From: Bacteroidota bacterium
Lineage (GTDB): Bacteria > Bacteroidota > Bacteroidia > AKYH767-A > 2013-40CM-41-45
NCBI GenBank assembly: GCA_016708785.1
Contig: JADJFC010000001.1
Span: forward strand, 248,001-312,000
Reading direction: 5' to 3'
DNA length: 64,000 nucleotides
Shown here in pieces: positions 47,503 to 55,398 of the stretch. Under the pieces are notes generated by a model. The model made no database searches. It had not been told where the DNA came from and saw only the letters and a list, made by a program, of their open reading frames with translations. The position numbers were made by a program, and so were the translations under genes. Numbering within the stretch: position 1 is the first letter of the stretch; the number at the start of each line of letters is the position of its first letter.

Positions 47503-47575
47503 AGGTCAAAGGTCAAGGGTCAAAGGTCATGCGGAACAATTCGCAGAGTGACCTTTGACCCTTGACCTTTGACCT
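47503..47575. repeat. Inverted repeat 2 after porX (GGTCAAAGG type)
   Basis: Perfect 27-bp arms, 47503-47529 and 47549-47575, built from AGGTCAAAGGTCAAGGGTCA, with an inner TGCG/CGCA stem. It belongs to the same family as the hairpin at 14575-14656. With repeat 1 and the detached tail it fills most of the 368-bp gap between porX and the DUF1573 genes; the rest (about 47580-47670) shows nothing else clear. Confidence 0.9.
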
Positions 47576-47670
47576 CATTCAGCGTTCACTAAGGAACTGT
47601 ACTTTTCGCCTTGAAACCCACTATTATCAACAAATGCCACAAATTCATACTGCCTTCATAGCCTTTTTAA

Positions 47671-47678
47671 TATTTTTG
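47671..47678 (+). promoter_or_regulatory. -7 box of the DUF1573 cluster
   Basis: TATTTTTG fits the Bacteroidota -7 consensus; the first DUF1573 ATG is 76 bp downstream. No -33 TTG at the expected distance. Confidence 0.4.
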
Positions 47679-47753
47679 GCAGAAATATTGCAACCGACGT
47701 ATCATTAAAAATAATCTCACGTTCAAATCAGCATTCAAAAAAACACCCAAATT

Positions 47754-48233
47754 ATGAAAACATTAAAATACCTAGCTGCCAGCGCTCTTGTTTGTTTAAC
47801 ATTTTCTCTGAGTTCTTCTGCTCAGGATACTGCAGCAGTAAAAAAAGAAAATCCAAATGCTGCTGAAATTACATTTGAAAATGAAGTTCATGATTATGGA
47901 ACGATCAAACAAGGTGCAGATGGATCATGTGAATTCAAATTCAAAAATACAGGAAAAGAGCCACTAATTATTTCTAATGCAAAAGGAAGTTGTGGTTGCA
48001 CTGTTCCTACTTATCCGAAAGAGCCGATCATGAAAGGCCAGACGGCTGTTATTAAAGTTCATTATGACACAAAAAGAGTTGGTGCGTTTACAAAAACTGT
48101 AACTATCAATTCAAATGCAAAATCAGATACAAAGATTCTTACAATCAAAGGTGTAGTTGAAGCAACTCCGGATGGCGGCGATCAAACGCTTCCGGTGAAA
48201 AGTTCAGGTGGACCATTAGAAAACACTAAATAA
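47754..48233 (+). CDS. Secreted DUF1573 protein, copy 1
   Basis: A signal peptide (cleaved near LSSSAQ, residue 24) precedes one DUF1573 domain, an Ig-like beta-sandwich related to ASPM/SPD-2/Hydin modules: HDYGTIKQG, FKFKNTGKEPLII, SCGCTVPTYPKEPIMKG with Cys80 and Cys82, and TVTINSNAK. The close Cys pair could form a disulfide or bind metal. The function is unknown. It is the first of three adjacent paralogues, 11 bp and 18 bp apart, that arose by tandem duplication. Its C-terminus has a short hydrophilic tail different from the others. Confidence 0.88.
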   Translation: MKTLKYLAASALVCLTFSLSSSAQDTAAVKKENPNAAEITFENEVHDYGTIKQGADGSCEFKFKNTGKEPLIISNAKGSCGCTVPTYPKEPIMKGQTAVIKVHYDTKRVGAFTKTVTINSNAKSDTKILTIKGVVEATPDGGDQTLPVKSSGGPLENTK

Positions 48234-48244
48234 TAATAGCAACT

Positions 48245-48679
48245 ATGAAAATCAAATCACTATTGCTTGCACTGTTCATCGGCCTAACGACTGTTGGTTT
48301 TGCGCAAGAAAAAAAGACTCTTGATAATCTGGCAAACGATCCGAATGCTGCAGATTTCAAATTTGAAACTGAAGAATACAACTTCGGCAGCATTGTTCAA
48401 GGCGAATCAGTTACCTATGAATTTAAATTCACTAATTCCGGAACTGAGCCTCTGATTATTTCTAAAGCTGAAGGATCTTGTGGTTGCACAGTTCCAATTT
48501 GGCCTAAAGAACCAATCATGAAAGGTCAGACTTCTACCATCAAAGTTACTTTTAACTCAACGGGTAAAATGGGCGTTCAGGATAAAACAGTTACCCTTAC
48601 ATCAAATGCAAAACAGAACCCTCGAGTGATCCACATTAAAGGAACAGTGGAAAAACCGGCTGATCCAACACAGAAATAA
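48245..48679 (+). CDS. Secreted DUF1573 protein, copy 2
   Basis: Same architecture as copy 1: signal peptide ending TTVGFAQ, then EYNFGSIVQGE, FKFTNSGTEPLII and SCGCTVPIWPKEPIMKG, ending shortly after the domain (144 residues). The core is closer to copy 3 in EEYNFGSI and STGKMGVQDKTVTLTSNAK, which suggests copies 2 and 3 split last. Confidence 0.88.
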   Translation: MKIKSLLLALFIGLTTVGFAQEKKTLDNLANDPNAADFKFETEEYNFGSIVQGESVTYEFKFTNSGTEPLIISKAEGSCGCTVPIWPKEPIMKGQTSTIKVTFNSTGKMGVQDKTVTLTSNAKQNPRVIHIKGTVEKPADPTQK

Positions 48680-48697
48680 ACCCAAAAACTTAAAAAA

Positions 48698-49168
48698 ATG
48701 AAAAAATCAATATTAGCTATTGCATTAATGATCGCTTTTTCAAGCGCTAATGCACAGGATGCAGTGAAAACAGCTCCGGCAGCTACAGCAACGCAGATCG
48801 AGAATAAAAATGCTCCGGAATTCAAATTCGAAGTAGAAGAATATAATTTCGGATCCATTAAGCAAGGTGAAAAAGTGACTTATGACTTTAACTTTACGAA
48901 TACAGGTAAAGAACCACTTATTATTTCAGGAGCCTCTGGCTCATGTGGTTGCACTGTACCGACTTATTCGAAAGAACCAATAGGTAAAAATGGAAAAGGA
49001 AGTATTCACGTTGAATTCAACTCTACCGGTAAGATGGGCATGCAAGATAAAACTGTCACTTTGACTTCAAATTCAAAAGGTGGTTCAAAAGTGCTTCACT
49101 TAAAAGGTAACGTTGAAGCTCCACCGGCAACTCCGGCAGCTGATTCTCCGGCACCTTCAGTAAAATAA
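48698..49168 (+). CDS. Secreted DUF1573 protein, copy 3
   Basis: Signal peptide ending SSANAQ, an Ala/Thr-rich linker, then EEYNFGSIKQGE, FNFTNTGKEPLII, SCGCTVPTYSKEPIG and STGKMGMQDKTVTLTSNSK; a Pro/Ala-rich C-terminal tail. 156 residues. The operon closes with a strong terminator 26 bp downstream. Confidence 0.88.
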   Translation: MKKSILAIALMIAFSSANAQDAVKTAPAATATQIENKNAPEFKFEVEEYNFGSIKQGEKVTYDFNFTNTGKEPLIISGASGSCGCTVPTYSKEPIGKNGKGSIHVEFNSTGKMGMQDKTVTLTSNSKGGSKVLHLKGNVEAPPATPAADSPAPSVK

Positions 49169-49186
49169 TAAGTCAATAAAATATTG

Positions 49187-49227
49187 TACTTTTGAAGCCC
49201 TCCCTTTCAGGAGGGCTTCTTGTTTTA
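49187..49227 (+). terminator. Terminator with overlapping -7 box
   Basis: A perfect 10-bp stem (49194-49203 with 49210-49219), CTTTCA loop and T-rich tail TTGTTTTAT end the DUF1573 operon. TACTTTTG at 49187-49194 overlaps its left edge. Transcripts begun from that box, near 49200, would lack most of the left arm and so could escape termination and read into the aminotransferase gene. Confidence 0.8.
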
Positions 49228-49254
49228 TATCACTTCAGTAATAAAGGAAATAAA

Positions 49255-50472
49255 ATGCCAATCACTTCAATTAAAGGCAATCAAATGCCACCATCGCCTA
49301 TCCGTAAACTGGTCCCGTTTGCAGAAAAAGCAAAAAAAGAAGGCAAAAAAATCTACCATCTGAACATTGGTCAACCGGATATCGAAACACCGGAAACGAT
49401 GATCAATGCTATTCATAATTTTTCACAAAAAGTTGTCGAGTACAGTCATTCTGCCGGCATTGAATCGTACCGTAGAAAACTTACGAAATACTACAGTCGA
49501 TACAACATCGAACTTGATTATACAGAGATCATGATCACTACGGGTGGCTCGGAAGCCATTGAGATCGCAATGATGAGCTGTATGGATCCGGGCGATGAAA
49601 TCCTTATCCCTGAACCATTCTACGCAAACTACAATGGATTCTCAACTCAGGCGAATGTAAAAGTGGTGCCTATTCGTTCAACCATCGAAACCGGTTTCGC
49701 TCTACCTCCTATCTCTGAATTTGAAAAACTGATCACGCCGAAAACAAAGGCTATCATGATCTGCAATCCTTCTAATCCTACCGGATATCTTTACACTAAA
49801 GACGAACTGGAAAAACTTCGTGACCTTGTAAAAAAGCATGACCTCTGGTTTTTCTCCGATGAGGTATACCGTGAATTCTGCTATGATGGAAATGAATATC
49901 ATTCCGTAATGAACTTGAAAGGTATAGAAAACAATGTTGTCATGCTTGACTCCATTAGCAAGCGATATAGCGCATGCGGTGCTCGAATTGGTGCATTGGT
50001 AAGCAGAAACAAAGATCTTATGGCTACTGCTCTTAAATTCGCTCAGGCGCGTTTAAGTCCGCCGACATTTGGACAAGTCGCCGCAGAAGCTGCAATCGAT
50101 ACTCCGGATGAATACTTTGTGAAAGTAAAAAGTGAGTATGTAAAACGACGCGACTTTGTTGTAAAATCACTAAATGAAATGGACGGAGTCTTCTGTCCAA
50201 AACCAAGCGGTGCTTTTTACTGTATTGCACGTTTACCAATTGACAATGCTGATAAATTTTGTCAATGGCTTTTGGAAGACTTTGCCTACGATAAAGAAAC
50301 GGTGATGCTTGCTCCTGCTACCGGCTTTTATTCTCGTCCCGATCTTGGAACAGACGAAGTTAGAATCGCATACGTCCTGAACCTAAACGATCTCGCCAAA
50401 GCAATGAAATGCCTGTCGGAAGCCCTAAAGGTTTATCCCTGGAAAAACGCAAAAACTTGTATTGACGAATAA
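49255..50472 (+). CDS. PLP-dependent aminotransferase (aspartate aminotransferase-like)
   Basis: Fold-type I class I aminotransferase, probably acting on aspartate or aromatic amino acids. HLNIGQPDIETPE, TTGGSEAIEIAM, CNPSNPTGYLYT, the cofactor Asp/Tyr in WFFSDEVYREF, the Schiff-base Lys in DSISKRYSACGARIG and the carboxylate-binding Arg in DEVRIAYVLN are present. The start at ATG 49255 (MPITSIKGNQMPPSPIRKL, 405 residues) fits homologues; an open frame continues upstream into the terminator and should be ignored. The stop codon merges with a repeat. Confidence 0.88.
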   Translation: MPITSIKGNQMPPSPIRKLVPFAEKAKKEGKKIYHLNIGQPDIETPETMINAIHNFSQKVVEYSHSAGIESYRRKLTKYYSRYNIELDYTEIMITTGGSEAIEIAMMSCMDPGDEILIPEPFYANYNGFSTQANVKVVPIRSTIETGFALPPISEFEKLITPKTKAIMICNPSNPTGYLYTKDELEKLRDLVKKHDLWFFSDEVYREFCYDGNEYHSVMNLKGIENNVVMLDSISKRYSACGARIGALVSRNKDLMATALKFAQARLSPPTFGQVAAEAAIDTPDEYFVKVKSEYVKRRDFVVKSLNEMDGVFCPKPSGAFYCIARLPIDNADKFCQWLLEDFAYDKETVMLAPATGFYSRPDLGTDEVRIAYVLNLNDLAKAMKCLSEALKVYPWKNAKTCIDE

Positions 50473-50568
50473 CGAATAGTGAATAACGATTAGTGAATAA
50501 CGATTGGCTGCCGTAGGAAAATAGTTGCCTTCGCCAGCCATTCATTATTAGCTATTAGTTATTCACTA
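50463..50568. repeat. AGTGAATAACGA repeats and inverted arms between two gene ends
   Basis: CGAATAACGAATAGTGAATAACGATTAGTGAATAACG runs from the last codons of the aminotransferase gene. The arms 50477-50510 and 50535-50568 are complementary over 34 bp with about seven mismatches. The right arm contains the stop codon and last two codons of the convergent DUF1343 gene. The 17-mer TAACGAATAGTGAATAA (50470-50486) recurs exactly, inverted, at 59211-59227. Confidence 0.8.
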
Positions 50569-51752
50569 TAAAGCAGGTATTTTTTCCTGATGAGTTTAAA
50601 CGCATCCAGATCAGCCTTCCAGCTTTCTTTTATTTCTGCCGGACTAACATTCTTTTTGATCTGTTCCTGCAACTCTGAATTACCGGCAAGTTTATTGAAA
50701 AAATTATTGAAAAATTTTGACTTGTCAGGATAGCGCTGATACATCAAAGTCAAAACTGACAGATCGAGTTCCTTATTCGAGTGTACTGCAAATCCTTTCC
50801 CTGTCAAATCAATTCCATTACACAAGGTATCTTCATACGGCGGATTTGTTGCTACTCCTTTGATATCGTCAGGCATAAATGTGGTATCCTTTTCACCTTC
50901 CTGACTTTTAAATCCCGGAAATCCAATGAGACGAAATGGCTTTGCAGTTCCACGTCCCAAACTTACATGTGCTCCTTCTAAAAGACATATACTCGGATAC
51001 AAATAGATTGCATCCATATCCGGCAAATTTGGTGATGGAGGAATTCGAATAACTGCTTTCTTATTGTGTTCATAATTGATCAATGAAATCACTTTCAAAT
51101 TACATTTAGCTTTATTCGTTAACCAACCTTCACCATTCAACATCATTGCATATTCACCGATTGTCATTCCGTAAACAATAGGCACAGGCTGCATTCCAAC
51201 AAAACTTTTAAATTCTTTCTTCAGAACAGGACCGTCAACGTAAAAGCCATTTGGATTCGGACGATCCAAAACTATGAGTTGAATTTTCAATTCTGCACAT
51301 GCTTCCATCACATACTGCAAAGTGGAGATGTAAGTATAAAAACGAACACCGACATCCTGTATGTCAAAAATCACCGTCTTCACTCCTTCCAGATCTTTAG
51401 CCGTAGGTTTAAGGTGTTTTCCGTAAAGTGAAATAATTGGAATTCCTGTTTTAGGATCTTTTCCACCGGAAACTTTATCGCCATTACCACTCTCCCCTCT
51501 GAAACCATGTTCAGGTGCAAATACACATTTGATCTTGAATCCACTTTTCTTTAATGAATCTACAAGGTGTTGGTGGCCAAGAATTGCAGTATGATTTGCG
51601 ACAACTGCAATTTTCTTTCCCTTCAGCAATGGGAAATATTCGTCCGTGCTTTCTGCTCCGGGTACAATTCGGGTTTTATCTTTGCCTGTTGCCGAAAAAA
51701 GGATGGCATTTAGAAAGAAGACAAACAATATATGGGGGATTAATCTCTGCAT
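50559..51752 (-). CDS. DUF1343 / NamZ-like exo-beta-N-acetylmuramidase
   Basis: A secreted protein of 397 residues with a signal peptide (ends near LFSATG). The DUF1343 family includes NamZ (GH171), which releases N-acetylmuramic acid from peptidoglycan fragments. Conserved blocks are VVANHTAILG, CVFAPEHGFRGE with the putative catalytic Glu and His, FDIQDVGVRFYTYISTL, VLDRPNPN and LEGAHVSLGRGTAKPF. It probably serves muropeptide recycling in the periplasm or outside. Divergent from the permease gene with a 40-bp gap. Confidence 0.85.
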   Translation of the reverse strand: MQRLIPHILFVFFLNAILFSATGKDKTRIVPGAESTDEYFPLLKGKKIAVVANHTAILGHQHLVDSLKKSGFKIKCVFAPEHGFRGESGNGDKVSGGKDPKTGIPIISLYGKHLKPTAKDLEGVKTVIFDIQDVGVRFYTYISTLQYVMEACAELKIQLIVLDRPNPNGFYVDGPVLKKEFKSFVGMQPVPIVYGMTIGEYAMMLNGEGWLTNKAKCNLKVISLINYEHNKKAVIRIPPSPNLPDMDAIYLYPSICLLEGAHVSLGRGTAKPFRLIGFPGFKSQEGEKDTTFMPDDIKGVATNPPYEDTLCNGIDLTGKGFAVHSNKELDLSVLTLMYQRYPDKSKFFNNFFNKLAGNSELQEQIKKNVSPAEIKESWKADLDAFKLIRKKYLLYSE

Positions 51753-51792
51753 TTTAGGTTAATTCATTATCATTGCAAAAATACAATTTAGA

Positions 51793-53016
51793 TTGAATCT
51801 CGAACTCTTCATAGCCAAACGTTTAGCTTACAGTAAAGATAAAAAAACCTTTACTTCCAGGCCGATCATACGTATTGCTTTAGCAGGAGTTGCGATTGGA
51901 TTTTCAGTAATGATCATTGCTGTTTCTATTGTGATCGGTTTCAAGGAAGAAATTAGAAATAAAGTAATCGGATTCGGCTCACATATTCAAATCAGTAATT
52001 ATGATGAGAATAATTCTTACGAAAGCAGACCAATTGACAAAGAACAGAAATTCCTGCAGGTTCTTAAGAATGACAAGGAAATAAAACACATTCAAGTATT
52101 TGCTACTAAACCTGCAATTGTAAAATCAGCTGATCAGATAGAAGGTGTCGTCTGCAAGGGAGTTGGAACTGACTTTGACTGGAAATATTTCAAGGATCAT
52201 TTGACCAGCGGAAAAATATTTTCAAGTCAAGACTCTACTTCTTCTGATTCTGTTGTTATAAGCGAAATTCTCGCTAAAAAATTGAAATTAAAAGTTGGCG
52301 ATGACCTCATTACTTTTTTTATTCAACAGCCTCCTCGCGCACGTCGATTTCACATAGCAGGAATTTATAATACCGGTCTGGAAGAATTCGACAAGCTTTA
52401 TATGTTTTGCGACATAGGGCAAATTCAAAAGTTGAACGACTGGAACAGATCGCAAGTTGGCGGCTATGAGATCGCCATTCAAAATTTTGACAATCTTGAT
52501 CAAATTGGAGACAACGTCTATAATCTTATTCCTTCTGAATTGAATGCACGCACAATCAAGGATCTATATCCACAGATCTTCGACTGGCTTGGATTACAGA
52601 ACATAAACGCAATTATCATTATTACTTTAATGATAGTAGTTTCAGGAATGAATATGATATCGGCCTTACTTATCATTATCCTTGAAAGAGTAAATATGAT
52701 CGGAATGCTGAAAGCCCTTGGTAGTCCAAATTTCAGCATCCGAAAAGTCTTTATTTATCTGGCCGGCTTCTTAACAGGAAAAGGGCTTCTTTGGGGGAAC
52801 GTTATTGGGCTTACTTGCATATTCATCCAGAGCTATTTCAAACCAATACAACTCGATGAAAGTTCATATTATATCTCCTATGTTCCTATTGTCTTCTCAT
52901 GGTCCTATTTGGCCATTTTAAACCTAGGCACCCTTTTGGTTTGCGTCGTAATGATGACAATTCCGACACTTATAATCACCAAAATCAAGCCTTTAAGTGC
53001 AATTCGATATTCATGA
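51793..53016 (+). CDS. ABC transporter permease (LolC/LolE-MacB type)
   Basis: Membrane protein of 407 residues: one N-terminal helix (GVAIGFSVMIIAVSIVIGF), a periplasmic MacB-like domain of about 200 residues and three C-terminal helices (INAIIIITLMIVVSGMNMIS, then IYLAGFLTGKGLLWGNVIGL, and YLAILNLGTLLVCVVMMTI). The family includes LolCE, which extracts lipoproteins for transport to the outer membrane. The start is a TTG at 51793 (NLELFIAKRLAYSKD follows), in good agreement with homologues. No ATPase is adjacent. Confidence 0.85.
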   Translation: MNLELFIAKRLAYSKDKKTFTSRPIIRIALAGVAIGFSVMIIAVSIVIGFKEEIRNKVIGFGSHIQISNYDENNSYESRPIDKEQKFLQVLKNDKEIKHIQVFATKPAIVKSADQIEGVVCKGVGTDFDWKYFKDHLTSGKIFSSQDSTSSDSVVISEILAKKLKLKVGDDLITFFIQQPPRARRFHIAGIYNTGLEEFDKLYMFCDIGQIQKLNDWNRSQVGGYEIAIQNFDNLDQIGDNVYNLIPSELNARTIKDLYPQIFDWLGLQNINAIIIITLMIVVSGMNMISALLIIILERVNMIGMLKALGSPNFSIRKVFIYLAGFLTGKGLLWGNVIGLTCIFIQSYFKPIQLDESSYYISYVPIVFSWSYLAILNLGTLLVCVVMMTIPTLIITKIKPLSAIRYS

Positions 53017-53036
53017 GGTCATTCCACTGACTTTTG

Positions 53037-53044
53037 TAAATTTG
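53037..53044 (+). promoter_or_regulatory. -7 box of the cystathionine beta-synthase gene
   Basis: TAAATTTG matches TAnnTTTG, 35 bp before the ATG. The -33 region is not convincing. Confidence 0.4.
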
Positions 53045-53078
53045 CCCTCCATTAATAAATCAAAATAAGAGCACCAAT

Positions 53079-54464
53079 ATGGCAATGAATCCAAATAAGA
53101 AAATCTGCGACAACGTACTTGATTCTATCGGTAATACACCAATGATCAAATTGAACAAAGTTGCAGAAGGAATAAAAGCAACAGTTTATGCTAAAGTAGA
53201 AACTTTCAATCCGGGGAATTCCATCAAAGACCGTATGGCTTTGAAAATGGTTGAAGATGCAGAAAAAGCAGGCATCTTAAAACCCGGTGGTACGATCATC
53301 GAAGGAACTTCAGGAAACACAGGTATGGGTTTAGCAATTGCAGCAATTGTAAAAGGCTACAAATGTATTTTTGCTACAACTGATAAACAGTCAAAAGAAA
53401 AGGTTGACGCCTTACGCGCTTTTGGTGCAGAAGTAATAGTTTGTCCAACCAATGTTGAGCCGGAAGATCCTCGCTCTTATTATTCTGTCGCTGCCCGCTT
53501 AAATAAAGAAACTCCAAATTCATTTTATCCAAATCAATATGATAACCCTTCCAATGCCGTTGCTCATTACGAACAAACAGGACCTGAGATCTGGGATCAG
53601 ACGGATGGAAAGATCACACACTTTGTAGTTGGTGTTGGTACCGGTGGAACAATTTGCGGTACTGCTAAATATCTGAAAGAGAAAAATCCAAACATCAAAG
53701 TTTGGGGCATTGATACCTACGGCTCTGTTTTCAAAAAATATAAAGAGACAGGTATTTTTGACAAGAATGAAATCTATCCATACGTAACTGAAGGAATCGG
53801 CGAAGACTTTCTTCCTAAAAACGTCAACTTCGACCTCATTGATCATTTTGAAAAAGTAACAGATAAAGACGCTGCATTGATGACACGCGAAATCGTTCAG
53901 AAAGACGGTATCTGGGTTGGGAACTCAGCGGGTTCTGCTCTTGCCGGACTTTTCCAGATGAAGGATCAACTAAAAGAAACGGATGTAGTAGTAATTGTAT
54001 TCCATGATCATGGGACTCGTTACCTTGCTAAAATTTTCAATGATGATTGGATGCGTAAGATGGGTTACATCGACAAAACAGGGATGACCGCTAAAGATGT
54101 TTTAGCGAACAGAAAAAATATTGAATTGGTAACACTAGATAAAAAAGAAACTATTTCTCATGCATTGAAAATAATGAATGAAAATAATTTCTCACAAATT
54201 CCTGTTTCTTCTTATGATAGAATTGTCGGAGCACTTTACGAAAATCAGGTCTACGATTACGTATTAAAAAATCCACATTCTAAAGACGAACCAATAGAAA
54301 AGATAATGCGTGAAGCCCTTCCTTTTGTTGACATCACTACTCCACTTGATGAATTATCCGGAATGATAACCGGTGATCGTATGGCAGTATTACTAAAAGA
54401 TTTCAAAGCAGGCAGAACTTTTATTTTGACAAAAAGCGATATCGTTGATGCATTAGTAAAATAA
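53079..54464 (+). CDS. Cystathionine beta-synthase
   Basis: Fold-type II PLP enzyme condensing serine and homocysteine, or acting as a cysteine synthase. The Schiff-base Lys50 lies in NPGNSIKDRMA, followed by EGTSGNTGMGLA and the phosphate-binding VGTGGTICGT. A C-terminal pair of CBS domains (about residues 340-461) distinguishes it from plain CysK and may bind adenosyl ligands for control. 461 residues. It has its own promoter and terminator. Confidence 0.9.
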   Translation: MAMNPNKKICDNVLDSIGNTPMIKLNKVAEGIKATVYAKVETFNPGNSIKDRMALKMVEDAEKAGILKPGGTIIEGTSGNTGMGLAIAAIVKGYKCIFATTDKQSKEKVDALRAFGAEVIVCPTNVEPEDPRSYYSVAARLNKETPNSFYPNQYDNPSNAVAHYEQTGPEIWDQTDGKITHFVVGVGTGGTICGTAKYLKEKNPNIKVWGIDTYGSVFKKYKETGIFDKNEIYPYVTEGIGEDFLPKNVNFDLIDHFEKVTDKDAALMTREIVQKDGIWVGNSAGSALAGLFQMKDQLKETDVVVIVFHDHGTRYLAKIFNDDWMRKMGYIDKTGMTAKDVLANRKNIELVTLDKKETISHALKIMNENNFSQIPVSSYDRIVGALYENQVYDYVLKNPHSKDEPIEKIMREALPFVDITTPLDELSGMITGDRMAVLLKDFKAGRTFILTKSDIVDALVK

Positions 54465-54485
54465 TTAACCAAAGATAAAACACAT

Positions 54486-54546
54486 AAAACTTTCCTTTTA
54501 ACAGATCACATTTTGTTGAAAGGAAGTTTTTTTTATTTAGGAACCA
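54486..54546 (+). terminator. Terminator after cystathionine beta-synthase
   Basis: AAAACTTTCCTTT (54486-54498) pairs with AAAGGAAGTTTT (54529-54540) apart from one bulged T; a T tract follows. Confidence 0.7.
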
Positions 54547-54579
54547 TTCCACCTACAGAAAATCAGGTTCAGACTAAAA

Positions 54580-55368
54580 ATGAAATTTACAGATCAAACC
54601 GGATCAACAATTATTTTGGAAAATCCTCCAACTAAAATCATTTCTGTAGTTCCTTCTCAAACAGAATTGCTTTTTGACCTTGGTTTGCAGGATGAAGTTA
54701 TTGGCATTACAAAATTTTGCATTCACCCTGATGAATGGTTAAAAACAAAGACAAGAATCGGCGGAACAAAGAAATTAGATATTGAAAAGATCTTTCAACT
54801 TCAACCTGACATTATTTTTGCAAATAAGGAGGAGAATGAAAGGACAGATATCGAAGTTTTAAAGGCACATTTTCCGGTATGGATTTCGGATATAAAAGAT
54901 CTGAAGAGTGCAAATGAGATGATTTTATCAATAGGTGAAATCACAGGAAAGGAACAAAAAGCTTTAAATATTGTTTCTGATATCCGGAACCAGTTTGATT
55001 CACTTCATTTTTCAATGATAAAGCAATGTATTTATTTGATCTGGAATAATCCAATCATGACAGTCGGAGGCGATACATTTATCAATGACATGCTGCAATA
55101 TGCAGGCTACCATAATTTAACAAATCAACAAAAACGATATCCGGAACTTTCAATTGATCAACTCAAAAAACTTAATCCGGAATTAGTGCTATTATCTTCA
55201 GAACCCTTTCCATTCAGCCAAGAACACATAAAATATTTCAAAGCACTATTGCCATTTTCAAAGGTCATAAAGGTTGATGGCGAAATGTTTTCCTGGTATG
55301 GAAGCAGGCTTCTCAAATCTCCCTTATATTTTTCGAAATTACGTTCAGAAATTGAAAATGCTTCGTAA
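54580..55368 (+). CDS. Periplasmic-binding-fold protein without signal peptide (BtuF/FhuD-like)
   Basis: A 262-residue helical-backbone metal-receptor protein of the BtuF/FepB superfamily: KIISVVPSQTELLFDLGL, EVIGITKFCIHP, KLDIEKIFQLQPDIIFANKEEN and NPELVLLSSEPFPF are the usual contact blocks. Members bind cobalamin, haem or siderophores for an ABC importer. This one starts directly with MKFTDQTGSTIIL and has no signal peptide or lipobox, and no transporter genes are near. It may be cytoplasmic, or its start may be mis-set; the upstream 115 bp contains a terminator and no better start. Confidence 0.78.
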   Translation: MKFTDQTGSTIILENPPTKIISVVPSQTELLFDLGLQDEVIGITKFCIHPDEWLKTKTRIGGTKKLDIEKIFQLQPDIIFANKEENERTDIEVLKAHFPVWISDIKDLKSANEMILSIGEITGKEQKALNIVSDIRNQFDSLHFSMIKQCIYLIWNNPIMTVGGDTFINDMLQYAGYHNLTNQQKRYPELSIDQLKKLNPELVLLSSEPFPFSQEHIKYFKALLPFSKVIKVDGEMFSWYGSRLLKSPLYFSKLRSEIENAS

Positions 55369-55398
55369 ATTAGCAGAATCCAACAACCATTTTACACT

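Noticed and set aside
47590..47635. Possible third, degraded copy of the porX tail (GTACTTTTCGCCTTGAAA)
   Set aside because: It aligns only with gaps and without a kept reading frame; similarity is within chance for AT-rich DNA.
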